Counted from the first letter of the stretch, positions 17,710-27,089 are shown. The stretch is DNA of 64,000 nt from CAVYXK01 sp963708245 (GCA_963708245.1 OY970201.1:7006001-7070000); one strand, 5' to 3'. The notes: a model not told the origin generated them from the letters alone. A program made the numbers and translations.

Positions 17710-18149
17710 GTCATGCCATCCTTTTGTGATGCTGCGCTCATCGTGCGCGTGCTCGCTGCGCCGCCCATTACGGCGTCCTCATGCCGGATGATCCGACGCA
17801 CTAGTTTGAGCGCCCGGTAGCACTCATCCGCCTCGGCCGCCGCAAGGGCGTCGTCGAGGATCTCGCGTGCGAGCCGCGAGGTGGTGGCCTGCTTGAACTC
17901 ACTGATCAAGTCCCGAGCGGAGATCAGGCTGCGCGCCCGTTCCTCCTGGGTGCCGATATAGGCGGTCTGCAGCGCGAAATAGATGCGTCGCGCCGGAGTG
18001 TGCGCCTGATCAGGGGGCATGATCTGCTTGCCGAACAGGAACCGCGCCCGGGCCGTGAGCTCGATGCGCGATTTGGTGCGGAAGCGGATTGGAGCCCCAT
18101 TGACGATCATCAGGTCGCCCGGACGCAGCTCCAGAACAAGGTTCGACAT
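17697..18149 (-). CDS. flbT: FlbT, flagellin mRNA regulator
   Basis: 150 residues with the FlbT core LVLELRPGDLMIVNGAPIRF, then FLFGKQIMPPDQAHTPARRIYFALQTAYIG. FlbT binds the flagellin 5' untranslated region and destabilises the message until hook assembly is complete (Caulobacter). The C-terminal ~20 residues are less conserved and overlap flaF. It lies 87 bp downstream of the flagellin stop. Confidence 0.93.
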   Translation of the reverse strand: MSNLVLELRPGDLMIVNGAPIRFRTKSRIELTARARFLFGKQIMPPDQAHTPARRIYFALQTAYIGTQEERARSLISARDLISEFKQATTSRLAREILDDALAAAEADECYRALKLVRRIIRHEDAVMGGAASTRTMSAASQKDGMTCRQ

Positions 18150-18236
18150 CCTACCCCTGTCTATGCGAGGCGACGCAGGCGGAGGGCGGAGCCGCCGCCG
18201 GGGCGTTTGCTCGTCATCCGCCCCGGCGCGACCGCG

Positions 18237-19094
18237 TCAGGCGTTTTTTACGAGCGTCAGCAGCGTGCTCGGCGATTGGTCAGCCAGCGTAAGCGCCTGG
18301 GTCGCCAATTGTTGACGGATCTGCAGCGACTGGAGCATCGCCAATTCCTGGGCCAGATCGGCGTCAATGAGAGCGCCCAGGCCGCTGTTCAGCGCATCGA
18401 TCTTGTCGGTGTTGTAGCTGATCTGGTTGGTGACGTAGTTGGTCGCGGCTCCGTAGCTGTTCAGCTCCGTGCCGACGCTGTTGAATTGGTTGATGAACGT
18501 TCCCGTGGCGGTGATGAGCGCCGCAACCGTCGCCGCCCCACTGAGCTGGGTGGTGGTGAAGGCCAGAGAATTATACAGCACCGATCCGCTGAACGTCGCG
18601 ATGCTGTAGGTCGAGCCGACCTCGTTGCGAATCACCGAAACCGTGGAGATGCTGTTGCCCCCGATGTCGTCGATCAGCGACGTGCCGTTGTACGATGAAT
18701 CCTCGATGTAGCTCTTCAGGTTCGCCAGGTACGAGTTGTATTGCTGCGCATACTGCGTGCGCTGGTTGCCCGTGGTGTTGCCATTCGACAGCGCAACGAG
18801 CACGTCGCGCATGCTGCTCATGAGATTCGAGATGTCGTTCAGGCTGGATGTCGTGGTGGACAGCAAGCCCTGCACGCCGCCAAGCTGCTGGTTGGCTGCA
18901 GTCAGCGCACTGACATCAGAACGTACCGACTGCGCCACGGCATAGGCGGCGCCGTCGTTAACCGCGCTGGACACGCGATAGCCGGTCGAGATCTCGTTCT
19001 GTGCAGCATTCAACTGCGTGTCGGTCTGGTCGAGAGACTCGAGCGCGACCATCGCGGCGACGTTGGTGTTGATGGAGTTCAGTGTTCCGGACAT
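18237..19094 (-). CDS. Flagellin
   Basis: 285 residues from the ATG at 19094, which has AAGGAAG six bases upstream; 20 codons of open frame further up lack a ribosome site. The N-terminal D0/D1 helix (NTNVAAMVALESLDQTDTQL, then EISTGYRVSSAVNDGAAYAV) and C-terminal D0 helix (LAMLQSLQIRQQLATQAL) are intact. The central variable domain is short, as in many alphaproteobacterial flagellins. Ser/Thr-rich stretches offer glycosylation targets for the TPR enzymes downstream. It forms the filament, but needs the FlgK junction protein, which is broken here. Confidence 0.95.
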   Translation of the reverse strand: MSGTLNSINTNVAAMVALESLDQTDTQLNAAQNEISTGYRVSSAVNDGAAYAVAQSVRSDVSALTAANQQLGGVQGLLSTTTSSLNDISNLMSSMRDVLVALSNGNTTGNQRTQYAQQYNSYLANLKSYIEDSSYNGTSLIDDIGGNSISTVSVIRNEVGSTYSIATFSGSVLYNSLAFTTTQLSGAATVAALITATGTFINQFNSVGTELNSYGAATNYVTNQISYNTDKIDALNSGLGALIDADLAQELAMLQSLQIRQQLATQALTLADQSPSTLLTLVKNA

Positions 19095-19200
19095 GGTATC
19101 TTCCTTGCCCACAGAGGTTAGGGATAGCCCCGCCTTTTGCGGGCACGGTTGCATTCTGCGGGCGCTGGAGTTAACGCCCCGTGAAACGTCGGCGAAGTCA

Positions 19201-20298
19201 TCAGGCCGCCGGCAAGAATTTCGCCAGCGACAACTGGCTGACCGTGGCGATGATCTGGTACGAGGCCTGAAGTTGGGTCTCCACCAACGATACGTTCGAC
19301 AGCGTGCTGGCCATGTTCGCGTCCTGCACCGAAGAGACCTGCGAGGTCATTGCGGTCTGCGTGTCCGCGAGTGTCGTCTGGGTTGTGGCCAGCGCGGCCT
19401 GGGTGTTGCCCAGCACACCGGTGTCCTCGGCCATCGCGCTGATAGCGCCGTTCAGGCTGGCCATGGTGTCCTGTACCAGCGCCTGGAATCCGGGGGCGCT
19501 CTGGTCCGCGCTGGTCAGCGATCCCACCGTCGCCAGCGCGCGCATCAGGTCGCGCATGTATGAACTGGTGGTGGAGCTGCCGGTCGAGGCCACCGAGGTG
19601 TTGGCGCTGGCCAGCAACCCGACGGCGACTGTCTGTGCTTGCCCGGTCTGCACCTGGGGCATCTGGGCCTGCAGGGTCGCCGCCGGCTGCGACATATAAG
19701 TGGAGAAGGGCGAGGTACCGGCCGCGTTCGAGCTGGCGATCGCCAGCGTGGCCGCGGCCGTGGCACTGGCGCCCGCGGTGGCCAGGTTACCCACCGCGGT
19801 GGCGATCTGGGTGTAGAAGCCAGACGACAGGATATTGTCCGGGTCCGGCACCGGCGGATTGCTCGAATCCGCCCCGCTGAAGACGTACGTATTTCCGTTT
19901 GTCGTATCCAGCAGGTTGGCGACCTCGGTCAGCGCGTTCTGCGCCGAGGCGGCGATCGTCGAGACCTCGGAGCCGTTGGTGCCCTGCAGACCATAGAGCT
20001 GGGAATAGAGGTTGGACGCGATCTCCTGGATCTGCGTCATCGTCGTCTGCGTGACGTCCATGCCGCCGGTGGCGCTGTTGATGTTGTTCTGCCAGGTTTG
20101 CAGGCTGGCGATCTCGGGGTTGAGGTCGAGCGACACCGATGCGCCCGAGCCGAGGCCTGCATAGTTGTCGGCAACCAGCCCATCGCCCGCCTGCGTGGTG
20201 AGCGTGTCGAGCTTCTGCCGGATTGCCGCCCCGTCGCTGACCAAGGAGCTCATCAGCCCGTAATCGGTCGAGCCCGCGGCATTGATCGAACCGCTCAT
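19201..20298 (-). CDS. flgL: Hook-filament junction protein FlgL
   Basis: 365 residues. The flagellin-like N-terminal helix (residues ~10-70, with LMSSLVSDGAAIRQKLDTL) and C-terminal helix (ASTLSNVSLVETQLQASYQI) flank a middle with the FlgL motif TNGNTYVFSGADSSNPPV near residue 135. It connects hook to filament together with FlgK. It overlaps the stop of flgK by one base, so the pair is one operon; after the flgK insertion it depends on read-through or on a promoter in or near the IS. Confidence 0.9.
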   Translation of the reverse strand: MSGSINAAGSTDYGLMSSLVSDGAAIRQKLDTLTTQAGDGLVADNYAGLGSGASVSLDLNPEIASLQTWQNNINSATGGMDVTQTTMTQIQEIASNLYSQLYGLQGTNGSEVSTIAASAQNALTEVANLLDTTNGNTYVFSGADSSNPPVPDPDNILSSGFYTQIATAVGNLATAGASATAAATLAIASSNAAGTSPFSTYMSQPAATLQAQMPQVQTGQAQTVAVGLLASANTSVASTGSSTTSSYMRDLMRALATVGSLTSADQSAPGFQALVQDTMASLNGAISAMAEDTGVLGNTQAALATTQTTLADTQTAMTSQVSSVQDANMASTLSNVSLVETQLQASYQIIATVSQLSLAKFLPAA

Positions 20299-20651
20299 CA
20301 GGTGGTCACCGCGTCCAGAAGCTGGTTGAACATCGCCTGCACGGCGCTCATCACCTTTGCATTGGCGCCGTAGGCGTTTTGCAGCGCGATCATGTCCGAC
20401 ATCTCGGTGTCCATGTTGACGCCGGTTTCATTAGAAAGCTTGCTTTGCAGCGTGCTCTGCAAGGTCTGCGCGGTGTCGAGCTGGTTCGTTGCTGTGGCGC
20501 TGTCCGAGGATTCCGCGCCGACCAGGGCGGTTGCGGTGTCCGCGAGGGTCGGTTGCGATTGATAAGGTGCGTTCAGGTTGCCCGCCGGTCCTAGCCCGGT
20601 GGTGTTGGACGCCGGCTGCGCGACGCCCGCCTGCACGTCGGCGCCGAACGT
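20298..20651 (-). pseudogene. flgK: flgK, 3' portion cut off by IS insertion
   Basis: 117 residues continue the FlgK frame exactly after one copy of the target duplication (first codons give TFGADVQAG). The end is the FlgK/FlgE-type C-terminal helix (NMDTEMSDMIALQNAYGANA, then VMSAVQAMFNQLLDAVTT). Joined with 22319-23494 it restores a 509-residue protein in phase. Confidence 0.92.
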
Positions 20652-20656
20652 GTAAT

Positions 20657-22318
20657 CCTAAATCCGGCAGTTGAGTGATTGCGCGCCGCGGCTGAATCGG
20701 CAGATTTGGCCGGCATGAGCACAGAACAGAGATGTCTGGCGGTTCACCCCGCGGGTGAGCAACCGGAAGTTGCGCCGCATTCGGCGATTGCCGATACCTT
20801 CGCCGGGCGCGTGCACGTGGAGTGGGACGCCGCCGCACCGGTGACGCCGTTCGGCCAACTGCCATTCTTCATCGACTACCTGAAGCAGGCCGGGTTGTTC
20901 GACAATTGGGTTGCCGACTGTCCGCTGCGGTTCACTAGCCCGAATGCACCGCGTACACGCGATCTGCTTGGCACCGTGCTGCTGTCTGTTCTGGCGGGTC
21001 ACCGGCGCTATGCCCATGTGACCGCGCTGCGCTGCGATCCGGTGAACCCGCCGTTGCTCGGCATGCGCAAGGTGGTCAGCGAGGACTCGGTTCGCCGCGG
21101 GCTGGAGAAGATCGACGAAGCGCAAGGCTCGGCCTGGCTGCAAAACCACCTGGACTATTGCACCGCTCCGCTGCTCGGCGAGCCGTGGGTGCTCGACATC
21201 GATACCACCATCAAACCTTTGTATGGGCACCAGGAAGGCGCCGAGCTGGGCTATAATCCGCACAAGCCGGGTCGGCCGTCGCACTGCTATCACAGCTACA
21301 TGCTGTCGAACCTGCGGCTGGTGCTACGGGTCGAGGTATTGCCCGGCGATCAGCACAACGTCAGACACGCGACGGGCGGCTTGTGGGAGTTGCTGGATCA
21401 TCTCGGAGCGGGGCAGCGGCCGTGGCTGCTGCGCGGAGACAAGTCGTGGGGCATCGAGCCGGTGATGGCGCGGGCCGAGCGGGAGGAGCTGGCGTATCTG
21501 TTCCGTCTGCGCATGACGAAAAACGTCACGCGGGCACTGCAACGGGCGATGCAGGCATCGGACTGGAAGGATGCCGGCCAGGGCTGGCAGGGCAAGGAGA
21601 CGAGCCTGCGGCTGGAGGGCTGGAGCCGGCAGCGGAGAGTCATTCTGCTGCGCCGCCAACTGGCTGGTCCGCCGGCCGTCGATCATGGCGATCCGGCTCA
21701 GCGGCGACTTGGCTTCGTCGAGGTGGGCCCCGATCAGGAGGCGTGGGACTACGCTGCGCTGGTCACCTCAATGGACGATGAAATCCTGACGCTGGGGCAG
21801 TTGTATCGCGATCGGGCGGATTGCGAGAACGTTTTTGACGAGCTGAAGAACCAATGGGGTTGGGGCGGTTTCACGACACAGGACCTCACGCGGTGTCGGC
21901 TGCTGGCCGGTATCGTTGCACTGATCTACAACTGGTGGAGCCTGTTCGTCCGGCTGGCTGATCCGGAGCACCATCGGGAGGCGATCACCACCCGACCCTT
22001 GCTGCTGTCGGCGATCGCGCAGCGCACCCAACACGCCGGTCAGGTGAGGCTGACGATCAGCAGCGCGCATGGCGCGCGCGACAAGGCGAGGCAAGCTTAC
22101 CTGCGCATCGCCGGCTTTCTTGACCGGCTGCGAAAAAGTGCGGAGCAGTTGGATCCGCTGCAACGCTGGTATCGCATCCTCAGTGAAGCGCTCCGCTACT
22201 TCTTGCATGGCCGGCAACTGCAGCCACCGCTTCGCCTGAGCCCGGCCTGAGCAATTACCCCAGGTTGTGGGTCGTCACTTCAGACCGGCGACGATCGGAC
22301 CCAACTGCCGGATTTAGG
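20657..22318 (+). mobile_element. Complete IS1380-like insertion sequence in flgK
   Basis: The element is 1662 bp, close to the 1665 bp of IS1380 from Acetobacter. The ends are inverted repeats: CCTAAATCCGGCAGTTG at the left, and its exact complement CAACTGCCGGATTTAGG closing the right end. The flanking 5-bp direct repeat GTAAT (20652-20656 and 22319-22323) is the target duplication. Removing the element and one GTAAT restores flgK in frame. It contains one transposase gene in the opposite direction to flgK. Confidence 0.93.
20715..22250 (+). CDS. IS1380/IS4-superfamily DDE transposase
   Basis: 511 residues from the ATG at 20715; a TTG 12 codons earlier is also open. Features of the DDE family include PFGQLPFFIDYLKQAGLFD near residue 50, PWVLDIDTTIKPLYGHQEGA (first catalytic aspartate) and LGYNPHKPGRPSHCYHSYM. 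The acidic stretch YRDRADCENVFDELKNQWGW carries the later catalytic glutamate, and GGFTTQDLTRCRLLAGIVALIYN follows. The gene is complete and the IS ends are intact, so the element is probably still mobile. Confidence 0.92.
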   Translation: MSTEQRCLAVHPAGEQPEVAPHSAIADTFAGRVHVEWDAAAPVTPFGQLPFFIDYLKQAGLFDNWVADCPLRFTSPNAPRTRDLLGTVLLSVLAGHRRYAHVTALRCDPVNPPLLGMRKVVSEDSVRRGLEKIDEAQGSAWLQNHLDYCTAPLLGEPWVLDIDTTIKPLYGHQEGAELGYNPHKPGRPSHCYHSYMLSNLRLVLRVEVLPGDQHNVRHATGGLWELLDHLGAGQRPWLLRGDKSWGIEPVMARAEREELAYLFRLRMTKNVTRALQRAMQASDWKDAGQGWQGKETSLRLEGWSRQRRVILLRRQLAGPPAVDHGDPAQRRLGFVEVGPDQEAWDYAALVTSMDDEILTLGQLYRDRADCENVFDELKNQWGWGGFTTQDLTRCRLLAGIVALIYNWWSLFVRLADPEHHREAITTRPLLLSAIAQRTQHAGQVRLTISSAHGARDKARQAYLRIAGFLDRLRKSAEQLDPLQRWYRILSEALRYFLHGRQLQPPLRLSPA

Positions 22319-23494
22319 GTAATCCAGCAACCGCGTGATCATCGTGGTGAAACCGGCTGGTCCGCCCGGTGGATTGGGCGTGAATGCGCTTGCACCCGCC
22401 GAGCTGCCGGCAATCGCGGTAGTGCCGTCGGTCACCAGAGCCGGATTGGACTGCACGGCGGGGTTCACCTGGATCTCGGAAGCGAATCCGACATAGCCGG
22501 ACTGCACCGGCGTCCCGCCCCCGGCGGGCACGTTGCCCGAGGCATCAGTGAACAGCTCGAGCCCCTGTGCCGCGAACCGGCTGGCCAGGTTCTGCGCGAA
22601 CTCGTCGAGCTCCCCCTGATACGTGGGCAGCGTGGTGTCGCGCAGCGTGATGTTGGCGCCGAGCGAGCCGCCCTGGAGCTGGTCCGTCACATCGACGCCA
22701 CCCAGCATGATTGCGGGTACCCCGCCGCCCGGATAGTACGACCCCGGCTGCAGATTGGCGCCGCTCGTGCTCAGCGGCTCCGCCGGTCCATGGATCGGCA
22801 GTGCAGTCCCCGAGCTGGTGGTGATCAGCATGTCCCCGTTCGGCTGCACCAGTGTGTTAATGCTGATGAGCTGCGACAGCGACGAAACTTGCGCATCGCG
22901 CTGGTTTTCAAGATCGGCGGTGCTCTGCCCGTCAGCCTGGGCAGTGATGATCTCGTTCGACAGCGAGCCTATCGTGCCGAGCGTCTGATTGATCGTGTTG
23001 ACCTCGCTGACGATGTTGTTCTCCGCCGTCTGGCGTTGTGCTGTGTAGGTATTGCTCAATGTGTTGATCCCCTGCGCGAGCGTTGCCGCCGAGGCCACCA
23101 CCTGGCTCTGCTGAGTCGCATTGTCCGGGTCGTTCAGCAGGGTGGAGAACTGGTCCTCGAGGTTTCCGAGCAGGCTGGCGAGGTCGGTGCCCTGGCCCGG
23201 AGTGCCGTTCACCGCATCGATCGAGGAAAGCGCCGTCTGTGCCGTCTGCAACCCGGAGACCGTGGCGTTCTGGTTCATCAGCTCGGCCTGCAGCTCGGCA
23301 TCGACGGTGCGGGTGGCCGGCCCTGTCACCACGCCCATTCCGACTCCGCCCGCAGTCAGATCCTGCTGGCTGATGCTTTCGACCGAGTAGCTCGGCGTGC
23401 TGGCATTGGCTACATTGTGCGACACCAGTGCAAGCTGGGCGTTGACATTGGCCAGGCCGCTTCCTGCAATCGACAGAGCTGCGTCCAGATCCAT
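22319..23494 (-). pseudogene. flgK: flgK, 5' portion cut off by IS insertion
   Basis: 392 codons of hook-associated protein 1 before the insertion. The N-terminal flagellar rod/hook motif is clear (LSIAGSGLANVNAQLALVSHNVANASTPSY), as is the FlgK segment LASLLGNLEDQFSTLLNDPD. The natural sequence ends at TMITRLLDY; the remaining ~12 codons of the open frame come from the IS. FlgK caps the hook and is needed for filament attachment, so the insertion should abolish normal filaments. Confidence 0.93.
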
Positions 23495-23520
23495 GGCCGC
23501 TGGTCCAGGCTAGCGTCCGA

Positions 23521-24825
23521 TCAGGTGATCATATTGATCGTCGTCTGCAGCAGTTGGTCGGCCGTAGTCACCATCTTGGCGTTGGCGCCATACGCCTGCT
23601 GCGCGATGATCAGGTCGCTGAACTCGGTCGCGATATCGACGTTCGAGCTCTCCACCGAGCTGGTGACCAGGTTTCCTGCGCCGTTCGTGTTGGCCGACTG
23701 TGCGATCGCATCGCCCGAGGACGATGTGGCGGTGAAGGCCTGGCCATCCTGCGGCTGCAACGCGTCCGCATCGGCGAAGGTAACGACCGGTACCTGCGCG
23801 ATCGTCTTCGATTGCCCGTTGTTGTAGTTAGCGACGACATCGCCGTTGTCTGTCATGGTGACCCCGGTGAAGGCGCCGGCAGGTAATCCGTTCTGGCTCA
23901 GACTGCTCAGGCTGTAGCTGCTGGCGGCGAACTGCGTAACCCCGTTCGCCTGCCCGAAATCCCCCATGTTCAGCGCGATCGTCTGATTACCGCTGCCGAA
24001 ATTCGCAGTCAGAGTCAGCGTCGCCGGGGAGCCTGCCGCGAAGCTGCTTGCCGTCACGTTACCTGTCACCGTGCCGAAGCTGCCGATCGTGCCGGCCGCG
24101 ACCCCATTGGTGCCGAACTGCACCTCGGCAGTGCCGATCGTGCTGCTCGGCGTGTTGTTCGGCGAGCTGATCGTGACCGTCCAGTCGTTCGCCGAGTTCT
24201 GCGTCCAGCTCAGCGTCACCGCCTGCTGATCACCGAGCGAATCATAGACGTCCACCTGCGAGGAGTCGCCTGAGGCGGATGCCGCTGTCGTCGGCAGGTT
24301 GGCTGCCAGATCGACCTCGGACGTCGGCACCGGGTTGTATTGCGTCTGGTTGATCTGGATCGGCGAGAGCTGGGACTGGTTGACGACGCCGGTTGCGGGA
24401 TCGACCGACCAACCCTGCAGGTATTCACCAGCGCCGTTAACCAGATAGCCATCGCTGTTCATCTGAAAATCACCGGCGCGGGTGTAATATGCCTGCGGGC
24501 TAAAGGTCGGCGCGTTCGAGCCGGAGACCGTGCCATCCGATTCGGAGACTGCGAAGAAGCCTTGTCCGGAGATTGCCAGCGCCAGCGGATCGGTGCTCTG
24601 GGTGATCGTGCCCTGCACCTCGTTGGTGTATTCGGGCAGCGTTGTGACAGAGCCGGGCTCGTTCACTTTAGCTGTGCTGGTGGTCAGGTAATCGATGAAA
24701 TCGGTATCCACCGCCTTGTAGCCCACCGTCTGGCTGTTCGCGACGTTGTCGCTGATGTTGCCGAACGCGGCGGATTGGGCGGTGAGTCCGCTCACCGCCG
24801 TAGTCAGGGCACCGAAAAGCGACAT
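23521..24825 (-). CDS. flgE: Flagellar hook protein FlgE
   Basis: 434 residues from the ATG at 24825 with GGAGG upstream. The N-terminal rod/hook domain (SLFGALTTAVSGLTAQSAAF, then NISDNVANSQTVGYKAVDTDF), the FlgE-specific LALAISGQGFFAV and YTRAGDFQMNSDGYLVNGAG, and the C-terminal helix (VDIATEFSDLIIAQQAYGAN) are all present. It polymerises into the hook. It heads the minus-strand flagellar operon and has a sigma-54-type promoter candidate 36 bp upstream. Confidence 0.95.
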   Translation of the reverse strand: MSLFGALTTAVSGLTAQSAAFGNISDNVANSQTVGYKAVDTDFIDYLTTSTAKVNEPGSVTTLPEYTNEVQGTITQSTDPLALAISGQGFFAVSESDGTVSGSNAPTFSPQAYYTRAGDFQMNSDGYLVNGAGEYLQGWSVDPATGVVNQSQLSPIQINQTQYNPVPTSEVDLAANLPTTAASASGDSSQVDVYDSLGDQQAVTLSWTQNSANDWTVTISSPNNTPSSTIGTAEVQFGTNGVAAGTIGSFGTVTGNVTASSFAAGSPATLTLTANFGSGNQTIALNMGDFGQANGVTQFAASSYSLSSLSQNGLPAGAFTGVTMTDNGDVVANYNNGQSKTIAQVPVVTFADADALQPQDGQAFTATSSSGDAIAQSANTNGAGNLVTSSVESSNVDIATEFSDLIIAQQAYGANAKMVTTADQLLQTTINMIT

Positions 24826-24860
24826 TGCGACCTCCAGGCACACTCGTCGTGCGTCGGGTC

Positions 24861-24875
24861 GCAGGAATTGTGCCA
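24861..24875 (-). promoter_or_regulatory. Sigma-54 promoter candidate for flgE operon
   Basis: On the minus strand TGGCACAATTCCTGC matches the -24/-12 consensus TGGCAC-N5-TTGC with one mismatch. It ends 36 bp before the flgE ATG. Sigma-54 control of hook and later flagellar genes is established in Caulobacter and relatives. Confidence 0.6.
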
Positions 24876-25019
24876 GACTGTGCAGGCACCGTTGCGGCGG
24901 ACGGAGAACGTGTCTTCCGGCGCATCGGCCGGACGGCTCGGCAAGATCGGCTAGGCAGTTGCTACCGGGTGATCAGGTTGCCGGAAGCGTCGTGCGATGT
25001 CGTGTCGCGTTCGGCCGGA

Positions 25020-25035
25020 TGGCAAGAGTCTTGCT
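25020..25035 (+). promoter_or_regulatory. Sigma-54 promoter candidate for fliK-flgD
   Basis: TGGCAAGAGTCTTGCT matches TGGCAC-N5-TTGCT with one mismatch (A for C in the -24 box) and an exact -12 box. It ends 27 bp before the fliK ATG. Together with the flgE candidate it makes the flgE-fliK intergenic region a divergent sigma-54-dependent control region. Confidence 0.65.
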
Positions 25036-25062
25036 CAGCGATCGCGCGAGGAGAAACGCCGC

Positions 25063-26295
25063 ATGGCTGCACGGCTGACCGGCCCGGTCGGATTGTTGAG
25101 TTCTTCGACGCCGCTGCCGGGCGCAGCGGCGATCGCCCCAGCATCGACCGGCGCGGAGGCCCTGTTCGCTCAGGTGATCGACACACTTTCCGCGGCCGGA
25201 CCCCGAACGAACACCGCCGCTGCGCCGCCGCAGCCCAAAGCCGCTGCTTCTTCGCCAGTACAGAAGACGCCTTCGCTCGCTCAGTCACCGCCGATGCCCA
25301 CGCTCGAATCCGGCACCCCGGCTTCGGTGTCTTCCCGACAGCCCGCCAAGGTGGCGAAGGTTACAGGTGCGGCTGCGGCGCGGACCAGCCGGAGCGCCGA
25401 CCCGGCGCCGCAGCCCTTGGATCCCAAGCCGACGGCCAGCGATACGACTGTCACCGCGTTGCCGCTGATGCCTGCTTCGACTTCAGCGCCGAGTGAGCGG
25501 GCGGTAACCAGTCGCGCTGACGACGACCCGCGCTCTGAGGCCATTGGTGGCGCCACTGCGCCAGAATCCGGCCGCGCCCAACTGCCGGACGGAGCGGCAA
25601 GCCCGACTCCCGTCCCGACGGCAGCAATGGCGCCGGAAGCCAAATTGCCTGCAGCGGCCATGCAGCCCGACGGCGCCCCGTCTCCCACCCCGCCTCAGGC
25701 CGCCACTACACCCCCGCCGTCGGCGGCTGTGGCCTCGATCGCTGCTACGCCGGCGATGCCGCTCGTTATACCTTCGGCCAAATCGTCCGCCGTGCAGGCC
25801 GCGGCACCCGCGCCCGTCAGCACGCCGGCGGCACAGATCGCTCCGCCCCTGATCTCCGTGGCGCAGTCGGCATCAGGCACGCACCGCCTGACCATCCGGC
25901 TGGACCCGCCCGAGCTGGGCACCGTGCAGATCCGCGTCGAACGCCCTGCGGACGCGCCGACGCAGGTGGAGATCAACGTGCAGCGTCCGGAGACGCTGTC
26001 GCTGTTGCTGCGCGACCAGCCGCACCTGCAGCACGCGCTGGATCAGGCGGGCGTGCCCACCGAGGGACGCACCCTCAGCTTCCAGCTCGACCCGCAGGAT
26101 CAGCGTGGCACGCCGGGTGATCCGGGAGGCAGCCAAGGCCGAAGGGCACCCACCCACCAGCCCACGGCACAGCAGATGCAAGCCGATCCGGACGATCTGG
26201 ACGATCCCGACCGCCGGCGCGCCGCGCTGGTCGCGGGTCGCTTTGGACATCACCGCCTAATGACCCCGCCCCGATCCGTGGGAGCCCGACCATGA
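25063..26295 (+). CDS. fliK: Flagellar hook-length control protein FliK
   Basis: 410 residues from the ATG at 25063 with GAGGAG upstream. About 280 residues of low-complexity proline/alanine/serine spacer precede the globular FliK C-terminal domain. That domain carries THRLTIRLDPPELGTVQIRV near residue 280, then QVEINVQRPETLSLLLRDQP and ALDQAGV. FliK is the molecular ruler that switches export from hook to filament subunits. The gene overlaps flgD by ATGA-type coupling (26292-26295). Confidence 0.9.
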   Translation: MAARLTGPVGLLSSSTPLPGAAAIAPASTGAEALFAQVIDTLSAAGPRTNTAAAPPQPKAAASSPVQKTPSLAQSPPMPTLESGTPASVSSRQPAKVAKVTGAAAARTSRSADPAPQPLDPKPTASDTTVTALPLMPASTSAPSERAVTSRADDDPRSEAIGGATAPESGRAQLPDGAASPTPVPTAAMAPEAKLPAAAMQPDGAPSPTPPQAATTPPPSAAVASIAATPAMPLVIPSAKSSAVQAAAPAPVSTPAAQIAPPLISVAQSASGTHRLTIRLDPPELGTVQIRVERPADAPTQVEINVQRPETLSLLLRDQPHLQHALDQAGVPTEGRTLSFQLDPQDQRGTPGDPGGSQGRRAPTHQPTAQQMQADPDDLDDPDRRRAALVAGRFGHHRLMTPPRSVGARP

Positions 26296-27050
26296 GCACG
26301 GCCTCCGTCGCCACCCAGCAAAGCAACGCAATGGCCGCCGCCATCGCGGCGACCCAACCGAGCAGCACCAGTACCAGCACGACCAGCGGAACCTCGAGTT
26401 CGAATTCGACCGCAAGCACCGCTGCGCAGACCAATCAGAACGCCCTCACCGCGCTATCGGGAAACTTTACCGATTTCCTGGACATGCTGATGACGCAGTT
26501 GCAGAACCAGGATCCGACGAGTCCGATGGACACCAACCAATTCACCAGCGAACTGGTGGAATTCTCCGGCGTCGAGCAGCAGATCAACACCAATAACAGC
26601 CTGACCCAGCTCATCCAGCTCACGCAGGCCGGCGAGGTGATGCAAGGCTCGCAGATGGACGGCAAGCAGGTGGCGGTGACTTCGACCCAGATCCCGCTGC
26701 AGAACGGCACCGGCTCGGTGCAGTTCACTGCCCCGACCGCCGAACCGGTGGCGATCGCTATCAGCAACTCGAGCGGACAGCAGGTGAGCGACGTGTCGCT
26801 GAACGCGACGGCCGGGCAGAACACGTGGACATGGAACGGGACCGGTAACAACGGCGACCAGGTGCCTGACGGCGCCTACAACCTCTCGGTGATCGGGGCG
26901 AACTCCGACGGCAGTACCGCCCCCTTGACCTTCACCGTGAGCGGCACTGCGACAGGTGTGCAAAGTAGCACTGGCAGCAGTAGCGGCGTTCAGCTCGAAC
27001 TGGGAGCGCTGAGCGTACCATTCAGCTCGATCGTCTCGGTCGGCAACTGA
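26292..27050 (+). CDS. flgD: Flagellar hook capping protein FlgD
   Basis: 252 residues. An unstructured Ser/Thr-rich N-terminus is followed by the FlgD signature FTDFLDMLMTQLQNQDPTSP (residues ~60-79) and FTSELVEFSGVEQQINTN. The FlgD Ig/FlgD-tudor region follows, with QNTWTWNGTGNNGDQVPDG near residue 185. FlgD caps the growing hook during FlgE assembly. It is the last gene of the fliK-flgD unit and ends 40 bp before a strong hairpin. Confidence 0.95.
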   Translation: MSTASVATQQSNAMAAAIAATQPSSTSTSTTSGTSSSNSTASTAAQTNQNALTALSGNFTDFLDMLMTQLQNQDPTSPMDTNQFTSELVEFSGVEQQINTNNSLTQLIQLTQAGEVMQGSQMDGKQVAVTSTQIPLQNGTGSVQFTAPTAEPVAIAISNSSGQQVSDVSLNATAGQNTWTWNGTGNNGDQVPDGAYNLSVIGANSDGSTAPLTFTVSGTATGVQSSTGSSSGVQLELGALSVPFSSIVSVGN

Positions 27051-27089
27051 AAGCAGGCGATCGAAGTCTCGCTACGCGCAACCGCCCCA

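Noticed and set aside
22265..23827. A 520-residue plus-strand frame
   Set aside because: Antisense of flgK and flgE.
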